Source: Paraburkholderia franconis
Lineage (GTDB): Bacteria; Pseudomonadota; Gammaproteobacteria; Burkholderiales; Burkholderiaceae
Assembly (NCBI RefSeq): GCF_009362735.1
Contig: NZ_WHNP01000011.1
Span: 1-64,000 of the forward strand
DNA: 64,000 nucleotides
Direction of reading: 5' to 3'
The stretch's first letter is position 1. Every line of letters starts with the position of its first letter. Made by a program: the position numbers and the translations under genes. Shown piece by piece: positions 8,223 through 17,133 of the stretch. The notes beneath the pieces were generated by a model. The model did no database searches and was not told the DNA's origin. It saw only the letters and a list, made by a program, of their open reading frames with translations.

Positions 8223-8367
8223 ATGGTAGCGCGCAATCCGTCCAGCCTTCCCCATTGATTGCACCGGATACCCCCAGAGAGGGAGCCCCCTCTGGCGGAT
8301 TGCAAGGCGCTGTTGAGCGGCCATACTACAGACACGAATCATCGAAACCTTGCAGCGGAGCAGCATC

Positions 8368-8796
8368 ATGGAAAGCCACAATTTTCTGACCCATCAGCAG
8401 ATCTTCGACCGGGCAGTCGAGCATCTCTTCTGCCAGGGCCGCGCCGCGTTGCTGCCACATGGCGGCGGTGCATATCGTGGCTACTGTGGAGGATGTCCCG
8501 TCGGCAGCTTCATCAAGCCTCGCGATTACATGACCGCGATGGAAGGAGTGCCCGTCCGCTATATCCGCGAACAATCGTCCGACGCCATACCCGCGTACAT
8601 GGACGTGGGCGTCGCGGCGCTCAGGAAGGCACTGCTGCGCGCCCGCATCAATGTCTACGATCCCGCGACGATCGAATTGCTCAGTTGTCTGCAGAACGTG
8701 CACGACGTGTTCGGCAAATGGGAGTGGCACGAGCGCCTGCAGTCGATCGCACGCCAGTTTGGTCTCTCGGTCGACCTGCTGAAGGTGGCGGCCTGA
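8368..8796 (+). CDS. Hypothetical protein (142 aa)
   Basis: A 142-residue soluble protein with GGAG ahead of the chosen ATG. Notable segments are FLTHQQIFDRAVEHLFCQGR, a Gly/Cys-rich turn YRGYCGGCPVGSFI and YIREQSSDAIPAYMDVGVAA. The distribution of residues is that of a folded globular protein, but I recognise no domain with certainty. The next gene follows 69 bp downstream in the same direction. The function is unknown. Confidence 0.6.
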   Translation: MESHNFLTHQQIFDRAVEHLFCQGRAALLPHGGGAYRGYCGGCPVGSFIKPRDYMTAMEGVPVRYIREQSSDAIPAYMDVGVAALRKALLRARINVYDPATIELLSCLQNVHDVFGKWEWHERLQSIARQFGLSVDLLKVAA

Positions 8797-8865
8797 TCGG
8801 CGCCCCGCAGGATGCATCGGGCGAGAAGGAAACAGCAATCATCAACGGGCGATAGGGCAGAGATC

Positions 8866-9111
8866 ATGAACACCCATCAACACTCTTTACGTGACCTCGT
8901 CGAGAAATGGCTGTCGCCGACGCCGACAACACCCGTTCGCGTGACCCGCTTCAGCCGCACGCGAGATGGCAACCGGCGCTATGTCTGCATCGAGGTCGCG
9001 CGGCCGGCGTGCTCTGTGGCCATTGTCTTCTTTCGGCATGACGACGGCTCATGGCGCGTGTTTCCGCCCCGCCGCGAATATCCCGTGATGACTTATCCGG
9101 AAGCTGCGTGA
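8866..9111 (+). CDS. Hypothetical small protein (81 aa)
   Basis: An 81-residue protein from the ATG at 8866, preceded by GGGCAGAG. It begins MNTHQHSLRDLVEKWLSP and continues with a beta-strand-rich part (RYVCIEVARPACSVAIVFFR, DGSWRVFPPRREYPVM). It follows the 142-aa gene on the same strand and precedes the response regulator. No known family is identified. Confidence 0.55.
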   Translation: MNTHQHSLRDLVEKWLSPTPTTPVRVTRFSRTRDGNRRYVCIEVARPACSVAIVFFRHDDGSWRVFPPRREYPVMTYPEAA

Positions 9112-9199
9112 CGCACTGCATCAACCCGTTTGACCTATGATGAAATCGTCGGTATCCGCGCGGTATTTGCAGGGCCGATTCAGGTATGAGGAATAGAAC

Positions 9200-9856
9200 G
9201 TGGAGCCAGTCAACGTACTGCTGATCGACGATCATGCGCTGTTTCGCAAGGGAGTCGCGCAATTGATTCAGATGAACCCGGCGTTTCGCGTCGTTGGCGA
9301 GGCATCGTCGGGACGTGTGGGCGTCGATCTGGCGGTTCGGCTCAAGCCAGATGTCGTCCTGATCGATCTCAACATGCCGGAAATGAACGGAATCGAGACG
9401 CTGGAGTCGATGCGGCAACACGGCGTCGACGCCCGCTTTCTGATGTTGACGGTGTCGGACAACGAACGCGATGTCGTCGCTGCGTTGCGCGCGGGTGCGA
9501 GCGGTTATCTCCTCAAGGATATGGAGCCGGAAGAATTGTGCCTCAACCTGCAGAAGGCGCTGCAAGGCACGGCCGTACTCAGCGAGGCGGTAACGGGCAG
9601 GCTGTTTCATGCACTGTCGGCCGGGCAGCCTTTGCCCGCCAACGAGACAGGACTGTCGGCACGCGAGCAGGAGGTGCTCGATTATCTCGTCGAAGGGCTA
9701 TGCAACAAGGAGATTGCCCGCAAGCTCGATATCAGCGTGGGAACCGTCAAGGTGCACGTCAAGCACCTTCTGCACAAACTCGATCTGCATTCGAGGATTG
9801 AAGCCGTCGTATGGCATCACGAGCACCTCGCGCGCCGCAATCCGCCACACGCGTGA
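9200..9856 (+). CDS. NarL/LuxR-type response regulator (copy 1)
   Basis: A 218-residue two-component response regulator. The receiver domain (about 1-120) has the acidic pair in LLIDDHALFRKG, the phospho-acceptor Asp in DVVLIDLNMPEMNG and the conserved Lys in GYLLKDM. The LuxR-type helix-turn-helix (about 150-210) contains LSAREQEVLDYLVEGLCNKE and ISVGTVKVHVKHLLHKL. It uses a GTG start with GAGGAAT upstream. No histidine kinase lies nearby. The protein is closely similar throughout to the regulator encoded at 59203-59850 on the other strand, so the two bracket the C1 region. Control of C1 genes is an inference from position. Confidence 0.9.
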   Translation: MEPVNVLLIDDHALFRKGVAQLIQMNPAFRVVGEASSGRVGVDLAVRLKPDVVLIDLNMPEMNGIETLESMRQHGVDARFLMLTVSDNERDVVAALRAGASGYLLKDMEPEELCLNLQKALQGTAVLSEAVTGRLFHALSAGQPLPANETGLSAREQEVLDYLVEGLCNKEIARKLDISVGTVKVHVKHLLHKLDLHSRIEAVVWHHEHLARRNPPHA

Positions 9857-9994
9857 AAGCGCATCGTTGAATACATCTGACGGCCAGTCCTCGTCATCGC
9901 CGTCCACTGGTACTATTCGCACTGCGGGCCGCCCCGAAGGGCGCGGCCGAATATCCGATTGCCCATAGTCGATAGTCACGTGCAGAGCCGAGCG

Positions 9995-10639
9995 ATGAAA
10001 AGCGAGTCAGAGTCCGATTTGCCCAGCAGCCAACTGGAAGAGGCGGCTGACGGAAGGTCGATCGAGTCCTTCCTGGGCAAGGTCGTCAAGGAGCACCGTA
10101 CGAACCAGGGGCTGACGATTGCCGACCTTGCGGAGCAAAGCGGCCTGTCGCGCAGCATGGTGTCGAAGATCGAAAATGGACAGGTATCGACCAGCCTCGA
10201 TTCGATCGTCAGCATTGCGCGCGCATTGGGCATTTCGATTTCAGCGCTGTTCAAGAACTTCGAGCACCGCGAGGGCAATGCGCAGCATGTGAAGGCCGGC
10301 AAAGGCATGGAGGTCGTGCGGCGCGGGACCACGAAGGGACACACCTATCATCTGCTCGCCTATGACCAGGGGCCCGTCAAGCTGTTCGAGCCGTTCCTCA
10401 TCACGATGGACGATGAAGCCGAGGTATTCCCGACCTTCGAGCATCCCGGCACCGAATTCATCTACATGCTGCAAGGCAAAATGGAATATCGGCACGGCAA
10501 TCGCAGCTATCTGCTGCAGCCGGGCGACGCGCTGACCTTCCGCGGTTCCGTCGCGCACGGACCCGAGCGCCTGATCAAGCTGCCGATCCGCTTTATCACG
10601 GTGATCATGTACGGCCAGTCGCCTGAACTGGACAGCTGA
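9995..10639 (+). CDS. XRE-family regulator with cupin sensor domain
   Basis: A 214-residue transcription factor. The helix-turn-helix (about 30-85) reads LTIADLAEQSGLSRSMVSKI, and the C-terminal cupin domain (about 110-205) contains FEHPGTEFIYMLQGKMEYRH and LQPGDALTFRGSVAHGP. Cupin regulators of this type sense small metabolites. The ATG at 9995 gives the domain an ordinary N-terminal extension; an upstream TTG is less likely. It lies directly before the purU/mgd/gmaS/mgs unit in the same orientation, with a palindrome and a good promoter in the intervening 331 bp. It is the best candidate for local control of the N-methylglutamate genes. Confidence 0.9.
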   Translation: MKSESESDLPSSQLEEAADGRSIESFLGKVVKEHRTNQGLTIADLAEQSGLSRSMVSKIENGQVSTSLDSIVSIARALGISISALFKNFEHREGNAQHVKAGKGMEVVRRGTTKGHTYHLLAYDQGPVKLFEPFLITMDDEAEVFPTFEHPGTEFIYMLQGKMEYRHGNRSYLLQPGDALTFRGSVAHGPERLIKLPIRFITVIMYGQSPELDS

Positions 10640-10873
10640 ACCCGCATTTCCCCGTCTGACCGACGCCGACGACAACTGCTCGCACATTCACGCGCGAGCG
10701 GCTTGCAGCCGTCCCGTCGGGACGGAGGACCGCGTCTATCCCGTATCGTTTCCTGCGCGTTATCTAGTTCGGAATGCAAAGCGTATTCCGGGAAAAATGC
10801 GCGGTCATCCGCCGTGCATCCGGTGATAAGCGCCGCGCAGTACCCCCAGTGAGGTAGAAAAGAAGTACGGGTG

Positions 10874-10888
10874 TTTCCTGACAGGAAA
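10874..10888. promoter_or_regulatory. Palindromic operator candidate before purU
   Basis: TTTCCTG A CAGGAAA is a perfect palindrome with a single central base. It ends 15 bp before the -35 hexamer of the purU promoter, the place for an activator or repressor site. Binding by the adjacent XRE-cupin regulator is inference. Confidence 0.5.
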
Positions 10889-10903
10889 AAAAGTTGATTC
10901 ACA

Positions 10904-10932
10904 TTGACACTTGAATTTCGCCTGGCTACTGT
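10904..10932 (+). promoter_or_regulatory. Sigma-70 type promoter for purU-mgd-gmaS-mgs operon
   Basis: A perfect -35 box TTGACA (10904-10909), a 17-bp spacer and TACTGT (10927-10932) as -10 box lie 38 bp before the purU ATG. The rest of the 10640-10970 gap has no supported gene. Confidence 0.65.
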
Positions 10933-10970
10933 TGTGCTCAATGGTTCCTCTTCGAATCGACGCACACACC

Positions 10971-11834
10971 ATGTCCACCAATACGCACCGTTTCACGCTG
11001 ACGCTTTCCTGTCCCGACCGCATCGGCATCGTCTCCGCAGTAAGCACATTCCTTGCCGAGCATCGCGGGTGGATCATCGAGGCTACCCATCACGCCGACG
11101 AGATCGAGCAGCGCTTTTTCATGCGCCACGAGATTGCCGCCGAGTCGCTGCCATTCGGTATCGGCGGCTTTCGCGAGCGCTTTGCCCACATCGCGAAAGA
11201 GTTTGCGATGGACTGGAAGATCTCCGACAACTCGGTGAAGAAGCGGGTCGTGATCCTCGTGTCGAAGCTGGAGCACTGTCTGTACGACCTGCTTGCGCGC
11301 TGGAAAGCGGGCGAGCTCGACATCGAGATTCCGTGTGTGATCTCGAACCACGAAACATGGCGCAGCTTCGTCGAATGGCACGGCATTCCGTTTCATTACG
11401 TGCCCGTCACGCCCGACAACAAGTCCCAGGCGTATGACGAGGTGCAGCGTCTGTTCGAGGACGCGCGGGCCGACACGATGGTGCTCGCGCGCTACATGCA
11501 GGTTCTCTCTCCGAAGCTGTGCGCCGCTTACCCGGGGCGAATCATCAACATTCACCACTCGTTCCTGCCGAGCTTCGTCGGCGCGAAGCCTTATCACCAG
11601 GCATACGGCCGCGGCGTGAAGCTGACGGGCGCAACCTGCCACTACGTGACGGAAGAGCTGGACCAGGGGCCGATCATCGAGCAGGACGTGATTCGCGTGC
11701 GTCACTCGGACCGGCCGGATGATCTCGTGCGCCTTGGCCGGGACATCGAGAAAGCCGTATTGGCGCGGGGCTTGCGTTATCACCTCGAGGATCGCGTGCT
11801 GATCCACGGCAACAAGACCATCGTGCTGCGCTGA
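10971..11834 (+). CDS. purU: Formyltetrahydrofolate deformylase
   Basis: A 287-residue PurU. An N-terminal ACT domain (about 5-85) begins FTLTLSCPDRIGIVSAVSTF. The C-terminal formyltransferase-like domain (about 90-285) includes IINIHHSFLPSFVGAKPYHQ and GRGVKLTGATCHYVTEELDQ, with the conserved His and Asp positions of the family. It hydrolyses 10-formyl-tetrahydrofolate to formate and tetrahydrofolate. It is the first gene after the promoter at 10904 and precedes the methylglutamate dehydrogenase genes, so it probably returns folate-bound C1 units from amine oxidation as formate. The start at 10971 (MSTNTHRFTL) matches the usual PurU N-terminus; an upstream GTG-type extension is unlikely. Confidence 0.95.
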   Translation: MSTNTHRFTLTLSCPDRIGIVSAVSTFLAEHRGWIIEATHHADEIEQRFFMRHEIAAESLPFGIGGFRERFAHIAKEFAMDWKISDNSVKKRVVILVSKLEHCLYDLLARWKAGELDIEIPCVISNHETWRSFVEWHGIPFHYVPVTPDNKSQAYDEVQRLFEDARADTMVLARYMQVLSPKLCAAYPGRIINIHHSFLPSFVGAKPYHQAYGRGVKLTGATCHYVTEELDQGPIIEQDVIRVRHSDRPDDLVRLGRDIEKAVLARGLRYHLEDRVLIHGNKTIVLR

Positions 11835-11904
11835 GCACGCGGCTGCTTCCCCTTCGAACACCGTCGTAGTGCCGCCCCGGCGGGGCCGCACAAAGGAGCG
11901 TTTT

Positions 11905-13146
11905 ATGCCATGGCGTCTCGTCCGCTTCGCTCTCTCGAAGAAACATCCGGAACCGAGGATGTTCACGAGACACGACACTTTGCGTCGTTCATATGACGTT
12001 GTGATCATTGGCGCGGGTGGCCATGGTCTCGCGTCCGCCTACTATCTCGCGAAGGAGCACGGCATCACGAATGTCGCCGTACTCGAGAAGGGGTATATCG
12101 GAGGAGGTAATACCGGGCGTAACACCACGATCATCCGCTCGAACTATCTGACGCCCGAAGGCGTGCAGTTCTATGACGAGTCGGTGAAGCTGTGGCAAGA
12201 CCTGTCGCAGGACTTCGACCTCAACCTGTTCTATTCGACGCGCGGTCACTACACGCTCGCCCATACCGATTCGGCGATGCGCACGATGCGTTGGCGTGCC
12301 GAGGTCAACAAGCACTACGGGGTGGACTCGGAAGTCGTGGGTCCGAACGAGGTGAGGAAGGCCGCGCCGATGATCGACATCTCCTGCGGCGGTGTCGCGC
12401 CCATCATGGGCGCGCTGTATCACGCGCCGGGTGCCGTCGCGCGGCACGATGCCGTCGCCTGGGGCTACGGGCGCGGCGCGGACCAGCGCGGCGTCGAGAT
12501 CCACCAGCAGACCGAGGTGCTCGGCATCGACGTGGCAGGCGGCAAGGTCAAGGGTGTGAAGACCTCGCGCGGCTATATCTCGACGAACAAGGTGCTGTGC
12601 GCGGTGGCGGGTTCGACGCCGCGCGTGACGGATATGGTCGGTATTCGCACGCCGATCTTCATCCATCCGCTTCAGGCGATGGTGAGCGAGCCGCTCAAGC
12701 CCTGGCTCGATCCCATTCTCGTGTCGGGCAGCCTGCACGTGTACATCAGCCAGTCGGCGCGAGGCGAACTCGTGATGGGCGCATCGCTCGATCCGTACGA
12801 GTTGCATGCGACCCGCTCCACGCTCGATTTCGTCGAAGGGCTCACGGCGCACATGCTCGAGATGTTCCCGTTCCTGTCGCAGGCGAAGGTGATGCGTCAA
12901 TGGGCCGGCATGGCCGACATGACGCCGGACTTCGCGCCGATCATGGGCAAGACGCCCGTCGAAGGCTTCTATCTGGATGCGGGCTGGGGCACCTGGGGCT
13001 TCAAGGCCACGCCCGTGTGCGGCAAGACGATGTCCCACACGGTTGCGAACGATGCCACCCATCCGCTGATCGAGGGCTTCTCGCTCGACCGGTTCCGCCG
13101 CTTCTCGCTGACGGGCGAAAAGGGCGCGGCCTCCGTTGGCCACTGA
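11905..13146 (+). CDS. mgdA: N-methylglutamate dehydrogenase, SoxB-like FAD subunit
   Basis: A 413-residue FAD-dependent oxidoreductase of the SoxB (sarcosine oxidase beta) type. The dinucleotide-binding motif is DVVIIGAGGHGLASAYYLAK (about 31-50), followed by VAVLEKGYIGGGNTGRNTTI, the segment characteristic of heterotetrameric sarcosine oxidase beta subunits; the C-terminus has GWGTWGFKATPVCGK. The start is set by AAAGGAGCG before the ATG at 11905. It is the amine-oxidising subunit, giving the imine and passing C1 to the alpha subunit. SoxB and MgdA are hard to tell apart by sequence; the gmaS and mgsABC genes immediately downstream favour N-methylglutamate as substrate. True sarcosine oxidase remains an alternative because dimethylglycine genes occur at the far end of the window. 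Confidence 0.85.
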   Translation: MPWRLVRFALSKKHPEPRMFTRHDTLRRSYDVVIIGAGGHGLASAYYLAKEHGITNVAVLEKGYIGGGNTGRNTTIIRSNYLTPEGVQFYDESVKLWQDLSQDFDLNLFYSTRGHYTLAHTDSAMRTMRWRAEVNKHYGVDSEVVGPNEVRKAAPMIDISCGGVAPIMGALYHAPGAVARHDAVAWGYGRGADQRGVEIHQQTEVLGIDVAGGKVKGVKTSRGYISTNKVLCAVAGSTPRVTDMVGIRTPIFIHPLQAMVSEPLKPWLDPILVSGSLHVYISQSARGELVMGASLDPYELHATRSTLDFVEGLTAHMLEMFPFLSQAKVMRQWAGMADMTPDFAPIMGKTPVEGFYLDAGWGTWGFKATPVCGKTMSHTVANDATHPLIEGFSLDRFRRFSLTGEKGAASVGH

Positions 13147-13160
13147 CCTGGAGATTGACG

Positions 13161-13418
13161 ATGAAGATCATGACCTGTCCGGTGAATGGCGCGCGCCCAG
13201 TGTCGGAATTCGCGTACTGGGGCGAGCTTCGCCCGATGCCCGACCCGATGGACGCGAGCGACGCGCAATGGGCCGACTACGTGTTCTGCCGCAACGGCGC
13301 ACCGGGCGTGAAGCGCGAATGGTGGTGCCACACGCCGAGCAACACATGGTTCATCGCCGAACGCGACACCGCGAAAGATCTCGTGCTGCGCACGTGGCTT
13401 GCCGGCGAGGAGGCCTGA
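13161..13418 (+). CDS. mgdB: N-methylglutamate dehydrogenase, SoxD-like delta subunit
   Basis: An 85-residue small subunit with the SoxD outline: MTCPVNGARPVSEFAYWGEL at the N-terminus and WWCHTPSNTWFIAERDT near the end. In zinc-binding SoxD proteins the N-terminus has CPxCG and the distal part His-x-x-x-Cys. Here the second Cys of the first motif is Asn (CPVNG) and the distal Cys position is also Asn (HTPSN). The metal site is therefore probably lost or altered, consistent with an Mgd-type subunit. It lies 14 bp after mgdA and directly abuts mgdC. Confidence 0.85.
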   Translation: MKIMTCPVNGARPVSEFAYWGELRPMPDPMDASDAQWADYVFCRNGAPGVKREWWCHTPSNTWFIAERDTAKDLVLRTWLAGEEA

Positions 13419-16382
13419 ATGCGTCTGACCCCTCACCGCGGCGAATGGATCGAGCGCAACACGCGCGTCGATTTCTCTTACGAAGACAAGCACTACAGCG
13501 GCCTCGTCGGCGACACGCTCACGAGCGCATTGTGGGCTTCGGGCGTGCACGTGCTTGGCCGCAGCTTCAAGTATCACCGGCCGCGTGGCGTGCTCTCGCT
13601 CGCCAATCACGATGTCAACGTGATGCTTCAGGACGGCGCACGGCTGAACGTGCGTGCCGACGTGACGGCGCTGACGCCCGGCGGCAACTGGCATTCCGTC
13701 AACACGTTCGGCGGCGTGGAGACGGATCGCGCGCGGATCGTCGGCAAGCTCGCCGCGTTCCTGCCCGTCGGCTTCTACTACAAGGCCTTTCATAGCAAGC
13801 GCTGGTTCCCGCGCTGGGAGCGCATGTTCCGTGCGATGACGGGCCTCGGGACAGTCGACTTCAAGGCGCCGCATATCCGCACGCCGAAGCGCTATGGCTT
13901 TTGCGACGTGCTGGTGATCGGCGCCGGGCCATCGGGTCTGTCGGCGGCGCTCGCGGCGGCCGAGAAAGGCGCGGACGTCGTCATCGTCGACGAGAATGCG
14001 CGCATTGGCGGCAGCGGCGGTTATCAACTGGGCGGCGACGACAGGCGCTTCGACACGGTTCGAGAACTGCAGACGTCCGTGCTCGAACATCCGCGCATCC
14101 GCGTGATGACGGGCACGCTCGCAGCCGCGTATTACGCCGATCTGTGGGTGCCCCTCGTCGATGCGACGCGTATCACGAAGATGCGTGCGAAGGCGGTGAT
14201 CGTCGCAAGCGGCGCGTTCGAGCAGCCCGCCGTGTTCCGCAACAACGACGTGCCTGGCGTGATGCTGGCCTCGGCGGCGCAGCGGCTCGTCTATCGTTAT
14301 GCCGTCTCGCCCGGCAAGCGGGCCGTGGTGCTGACGGCGAACGCCGACGGCTATCGCGCGGCGCTCGACATGCACGCGCGGGGCATCGAAGTGATTGCCG
14401 TGGTGGACCTGCGCGCATCGCATGCGAGCGACGATATGGAGCGCGACCTGCGCGCAAAGGGCGTCGACGTGATCGCATCGAGCTGCGTCGTCGAGGCCGT
14501 CGCCGATGGGTCGGGCTCACGGCTGACGGGTGTGCGCGTCGGTGCATTCTCGACGCAAAACGGCTTGCGCTACTCGACGGCGACGACGCGTCTGATCGAA
14601 TGCGACACGTTGCTGATGAGCGTCGGCTGGGCGCCCGCTGCGAATCTGCTGTATCAGGCGGGCACGAAGATGCAGTTCGATCACGCTGTCGAACAGTTCG
14701 TGCCGGAGCAATTGCCGCCTGGCGTGTTCGCATGCGGCCGCGTCAACGGCGTGTACACGCTCGACAGCAAGCTGCGCGACGGCGCGCGCGCGGGCACGCA
14801 GGCCGCGGCCCACTGCGGCTTTGGCGAAGGCAATGCGGGCGCTGCTCCGGCGCGTCTCGCCGAACGGGAGTCGCCGTCACATCCGTGGCCGATCGTGGGC
14901 CATGCATCCGGCAAGAATTTCGTCGACTTCGACGAAGACCTGCAACTGAAAGACTTCGAAAATGCCGTGCAGGAAGGCTTCGACAACATCGAGCTGTTGA
15001 AGCGCTTCTCGACCAACGGCATGGGGCCGAGCCAGGGCAAGCATTCGAACATGAATGGCCTTCGCATCCTCGCGCGGCTGACAGGGAAAGAGCCACAGGA
15101 AGTCGGCACGACGACGGCGCGGCCGTTCTTCCATCCCGTGCCGATGTCGCATCTCGCCGGACGCGGCTTCAATCCGGAACGGCGCACGCCGCTGCATGCG
15201 CAACATCAGTTGCTCAACGCAGTGTGGATGCCGGCGGGCGTCTGGCAGCGGCCGGAGTACTACGCGGTCGCGGGCAAGGAGCGCGCGACCTGCATCGAAG
15301 AAGAGGCGCTCGCCGTGCGCAATGGCGTGGGCATCATCGATGTAGGCACGCTCGGCAAGATCGAAGTGCGCGGACCGCAGGCCGCCGAGTTTCTCGAACG
15401 CGTGTATGTGTCGAAGTATGCGGGCCTGAAGCCTGGCATGACCCGTTATGCGGTGATGTGCGACGAGTCCGGTGTCGTGATCGACGACGGCGTAATCGCG
15501 CGCCTCGCCGACGACCACTTCTATTTCACGACCACGACGTCCGGCGCGGCTGCCATCTATCGCGAGCTCTCGCGCCTGAATACGATCTGGCAACTCGATT
15601 GCGGCATCGTCAACGTGACGGGTGCGTTCGCAGCGGTGAACCTCGCAGGGCCCATCTCGCGAGCGGTGCTCGGCAAGCTCGTCGATCTCGATCTGTCGTC
15701 GGCGGCGTTCCCGTACCTCGGCGTGCGCGTGACGGGCGTCGCACTCGGCCAGAACCGTGTGCCGGCGCGTCTGATGCGCGTGGGCTTCGTCGGCGAATGG
15801 GGCTACGAAATTCATATTCCCGCCGAGTATGGCGCGGCGCTCTGGCGCGCGCTGCTCGATGCCGGCAAGGAACACGGCATCCGGGCGTTTGGCGTCGAAG
15901 CGCAGCGTCTGCTGCGGCTCGAGAAGGGGCACGTGATCGTGAGCCAGGACACAGACGGTCTGACGACGCCGCGCGACGCCGGCATGGAATGGGCCGTGAA
16001 GATGGACAAGCCGTTCTTCGTCGGCAAGCGCAGCTTGCAGATCATCGACAGGTTGCCGGCCAAACAGCGTCTGGTGGGCTTCGCGCTGGATGCGGGCGCG
16101 CGCGATACCGGTCTGCGCGAATGCCATCTCGTGATCGATCGCGGCGAGATCGCGGGGCGTGTCACGAGCGTCGCGTGGAGCGCGACGCTGCAAAAGACGA
16201 TCGGACTTGCGTTCGTGCGTCCCGCGCAGGCCGAGCCCGGCACGCGCATCGCCTTCCGTTTGAGCGATGGCCGGATGGTGCACGCCACCGTCGTGCCGAC
16301 ACCGTTCTATGACCCTGAGAGCGAGCGTCAGAAAGACGCCGTAACAACAAAGGTGGCTGCGCCGAGGAAGGAGACAGCATGA
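13419..16382 (+). CDS. mgdC: N-methylglutamate dehydrogenase, SoxA-like alpha subunit
   Basis: A 987-residue multidomain subunit. Residues about 10-110 are a ferredoxin-like SoxA N-terminal domain (HVLGRSFKYHRPRGVLSL). A pyridine-nucleotide/FAD Rossmann motif DVLVIGAGPSGLSAALAAAE is at about 163-182, and a second nucleotide region (KRAVVLTANADGYRAALDMH) lies at about 300. The C-terminal about 380 residues are a GcvT-like aminomethyltransferase domain (VGFVGEWGYEIHIPAEYGAA, GVEAQRLLRLEKGHVIVSQD) expected to bind tetrahydrofolate and capture formaldehyde as methylene-H4F. The stop overlaps the mgdD start (ATGA). This domain links amine oxidation to folD and purU in the same unit. Confidence 0.9.
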   Translation: MRLTPHRGEWIERNTRVDFSYEDKHYSGLVGDTLTSALWASGVHVLGRSFKYHRPRGVLSLANHDVNVMLQDGARLNVRADVTALTPGGNWHSVNTFGGVETDRARIVGKLAAFLPVGFYYKAFHSKRWFPRWERMFRAMTGLGTVDFKAPHIRTPKRYGFCDVLVIGAGPSGLSAALAAAEKGADVVIVDENARIGGSGGYQLGGDDRRFDTVRELQTSVLEHPRIRVMTGTLAAAYYADLWVPLVDATRITKMRAKAVIVASGAFEQPAVFRNNDVPGVMLASAAQRLVYRYAVSPGKRAVVLTANADGYRAALDMHARGIEVIAVVDLRASHASDDMERDLRAKGVDVIASSCVVEAVADGSGSRLTGVRVGAFSTQNGLRYSTATTRLIECDTLLMSVGWAPAANLLYQAGTKMQFDHAVEQFVPEQLPPGVFACGRVNGVYTLDSKLRDGARAGTQAAAHCGFGEGNAGAAPARLAERESPSHPWPIVGHASGKNFVDFDEDLQLKDFENAVQEGFDNIELLKRFSTNGMGPSQGKHSNMNGLRILARLTGKEPQEVGTTTARPFFHPVPMSHLAGRGFNPERRTPLHAQHQLLNAVWMPAGVWQRPEYYAVAGKERATCIEEEALAVRNGVGIIDVGTLGKIEVRGPQAAEFLERVYVSKYAGLKPGMTRYAVMCDESGVVIDDGVIARLADDHFYFTTTTSGAAAIYRELSRLNTIWQLDCGIVNVTGAFAAVNLAGPISRAVLGKLVDLDLSSAAFPYLGVRVTGVALGQNRVPARLMRVGFVGEWGYEIHIPAEYGAALWRALLDAGKEHGIRAFGVEAQRLLRLEKGHVIVSQDTDGLTTPRDAGMEWAVKMDKPFFVGKRSLQIIDRLPAKQRLVGFALDAGARDTGLRECHLVIDRGEIAGRVTSVAWSATLQKTIGLAFVRPAQAEPGTRIAFRLSDGRMVHATVVPTPFYDPESERQKDAVTTKVAAPRKETA

Positions 16383-17053
16383 ACGCGCCACTTCGAATGA
16401 GCCCCGTATGCGACGCATGGAAGGCGCCGCGCCTGCGATCGGGCGTGCGGGAGAACATGCGCGTCGAGGAACAGGTCGATGCCGCCGACAGCGCGCGCGC
16501 GGCGACGCTCGGGATCGCCGATGTCTCGTGGCTGGCGCGAGCCGGCTTCAAGGGCAAGGGCGCGGCGGCATGGCTCCAGGCCCAGGACATTCCTGTGCCG
16601 GAGCAGCCGAACAGCTGGGCTCCCCTCGCTGGCGGCGGTGTCGTGTTGCGGCTCGGCATTTCCGAGTACCTGATCGAAGACGGCCTCACGCAAGGCAGCT
16701 CCGCGAAGATGGCGCACCTCGACACGCCCGTGCACGTGTATCCCGTGCTTCATCAGGACGTCGCGCTCGTGCTGTGCGGCGACGCCGTGAGCGAGCTGTT
16801 GCTGCAAACCTGCAATGTCAATTTTGGCGCGCTCGATCTGGCAGCCCGGCCAGTCGTGCTGACTTCGATGGCGGGCGTCGCCGTCACCGTCATGCCAGGC
16901 GCCCGGGCGGGCAGGCCTTACTACCGGATCTGGGCCGACGGCACATATGGTCTGTATCTGTGGGAAACCCTCTCGGGCATCGCTGCCGAGCTGGGCGGCG
17001 GCCCTGTCGGGGTCGACGCGGTCACGGATATCGATCAGTCGTCCATCCGGTAG
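16379..17053 (+). CDS. mgdD: N-methylglutamate dehydrogenase, SoxG-like gamma subunit
   Basis: A 224-residue SoxG-type subunit that starts within the stop codon of mgdC. Typical parts are ADVSWLARAGFKGKGAAAWL near residue 60 and CGDAVSELLLQTCNVNFGAL near 140. The gamma subunit has a GcvT-like fold without cofactor and completes the heterotetramer. The coupling with mgdC and the 80-bp gap to gmaS support one transcript. Confidence 0.85.
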   Translation: MNAPLRMSPVCDAWKAPRLRSGVRENMRVEEQVDAADSARAATLGIADVSWLARAGFKGKGAAAWLQAQDIPVPEQPNSWAPLAGGGVVLRLGISEYLIEDGLTQGSSAKMAHLDTPVHVYPVLHQDVALVLCGDAVSELLLQTCNVNFGALDLAARPVVLTSMAGVAVTVMPGARAGRPYYRIWADGTYGLYLWETLSGIAAELGGGPVGVDAVTDIDQSSIR

Positions 17054-17133
17054 CAAGCAAGTAGTCGACGCGGGCGCGAAGACGGGCCGGCGTTTTTCGA
17101 AACCATGGACTTATCACGTTTGAGGACATTCAC

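Noticed and set aside
10640..10970. Glycine riboswitch upstream of purU
   Set aside because: I saw no conserved aptamer pattern, only a palindrome and a sigma-70 promoter.
13901..16312. An 803-codon open frame within mgdC in another frame
   Set aside because: It is Arg/Ala/Gly-rich, lacks any motif, and is a by-product of high GC content in a well-supported mgdC.
11905..17053. True sarcosine oxidase soxBDAG
   Set aside because: Sequence type fits, but direct linkage with gmaS and mgsABC and the changed zinc motif in the delta subunit favour N-methylglutamate dehydrogenase. Kept as an alternative in the entries.
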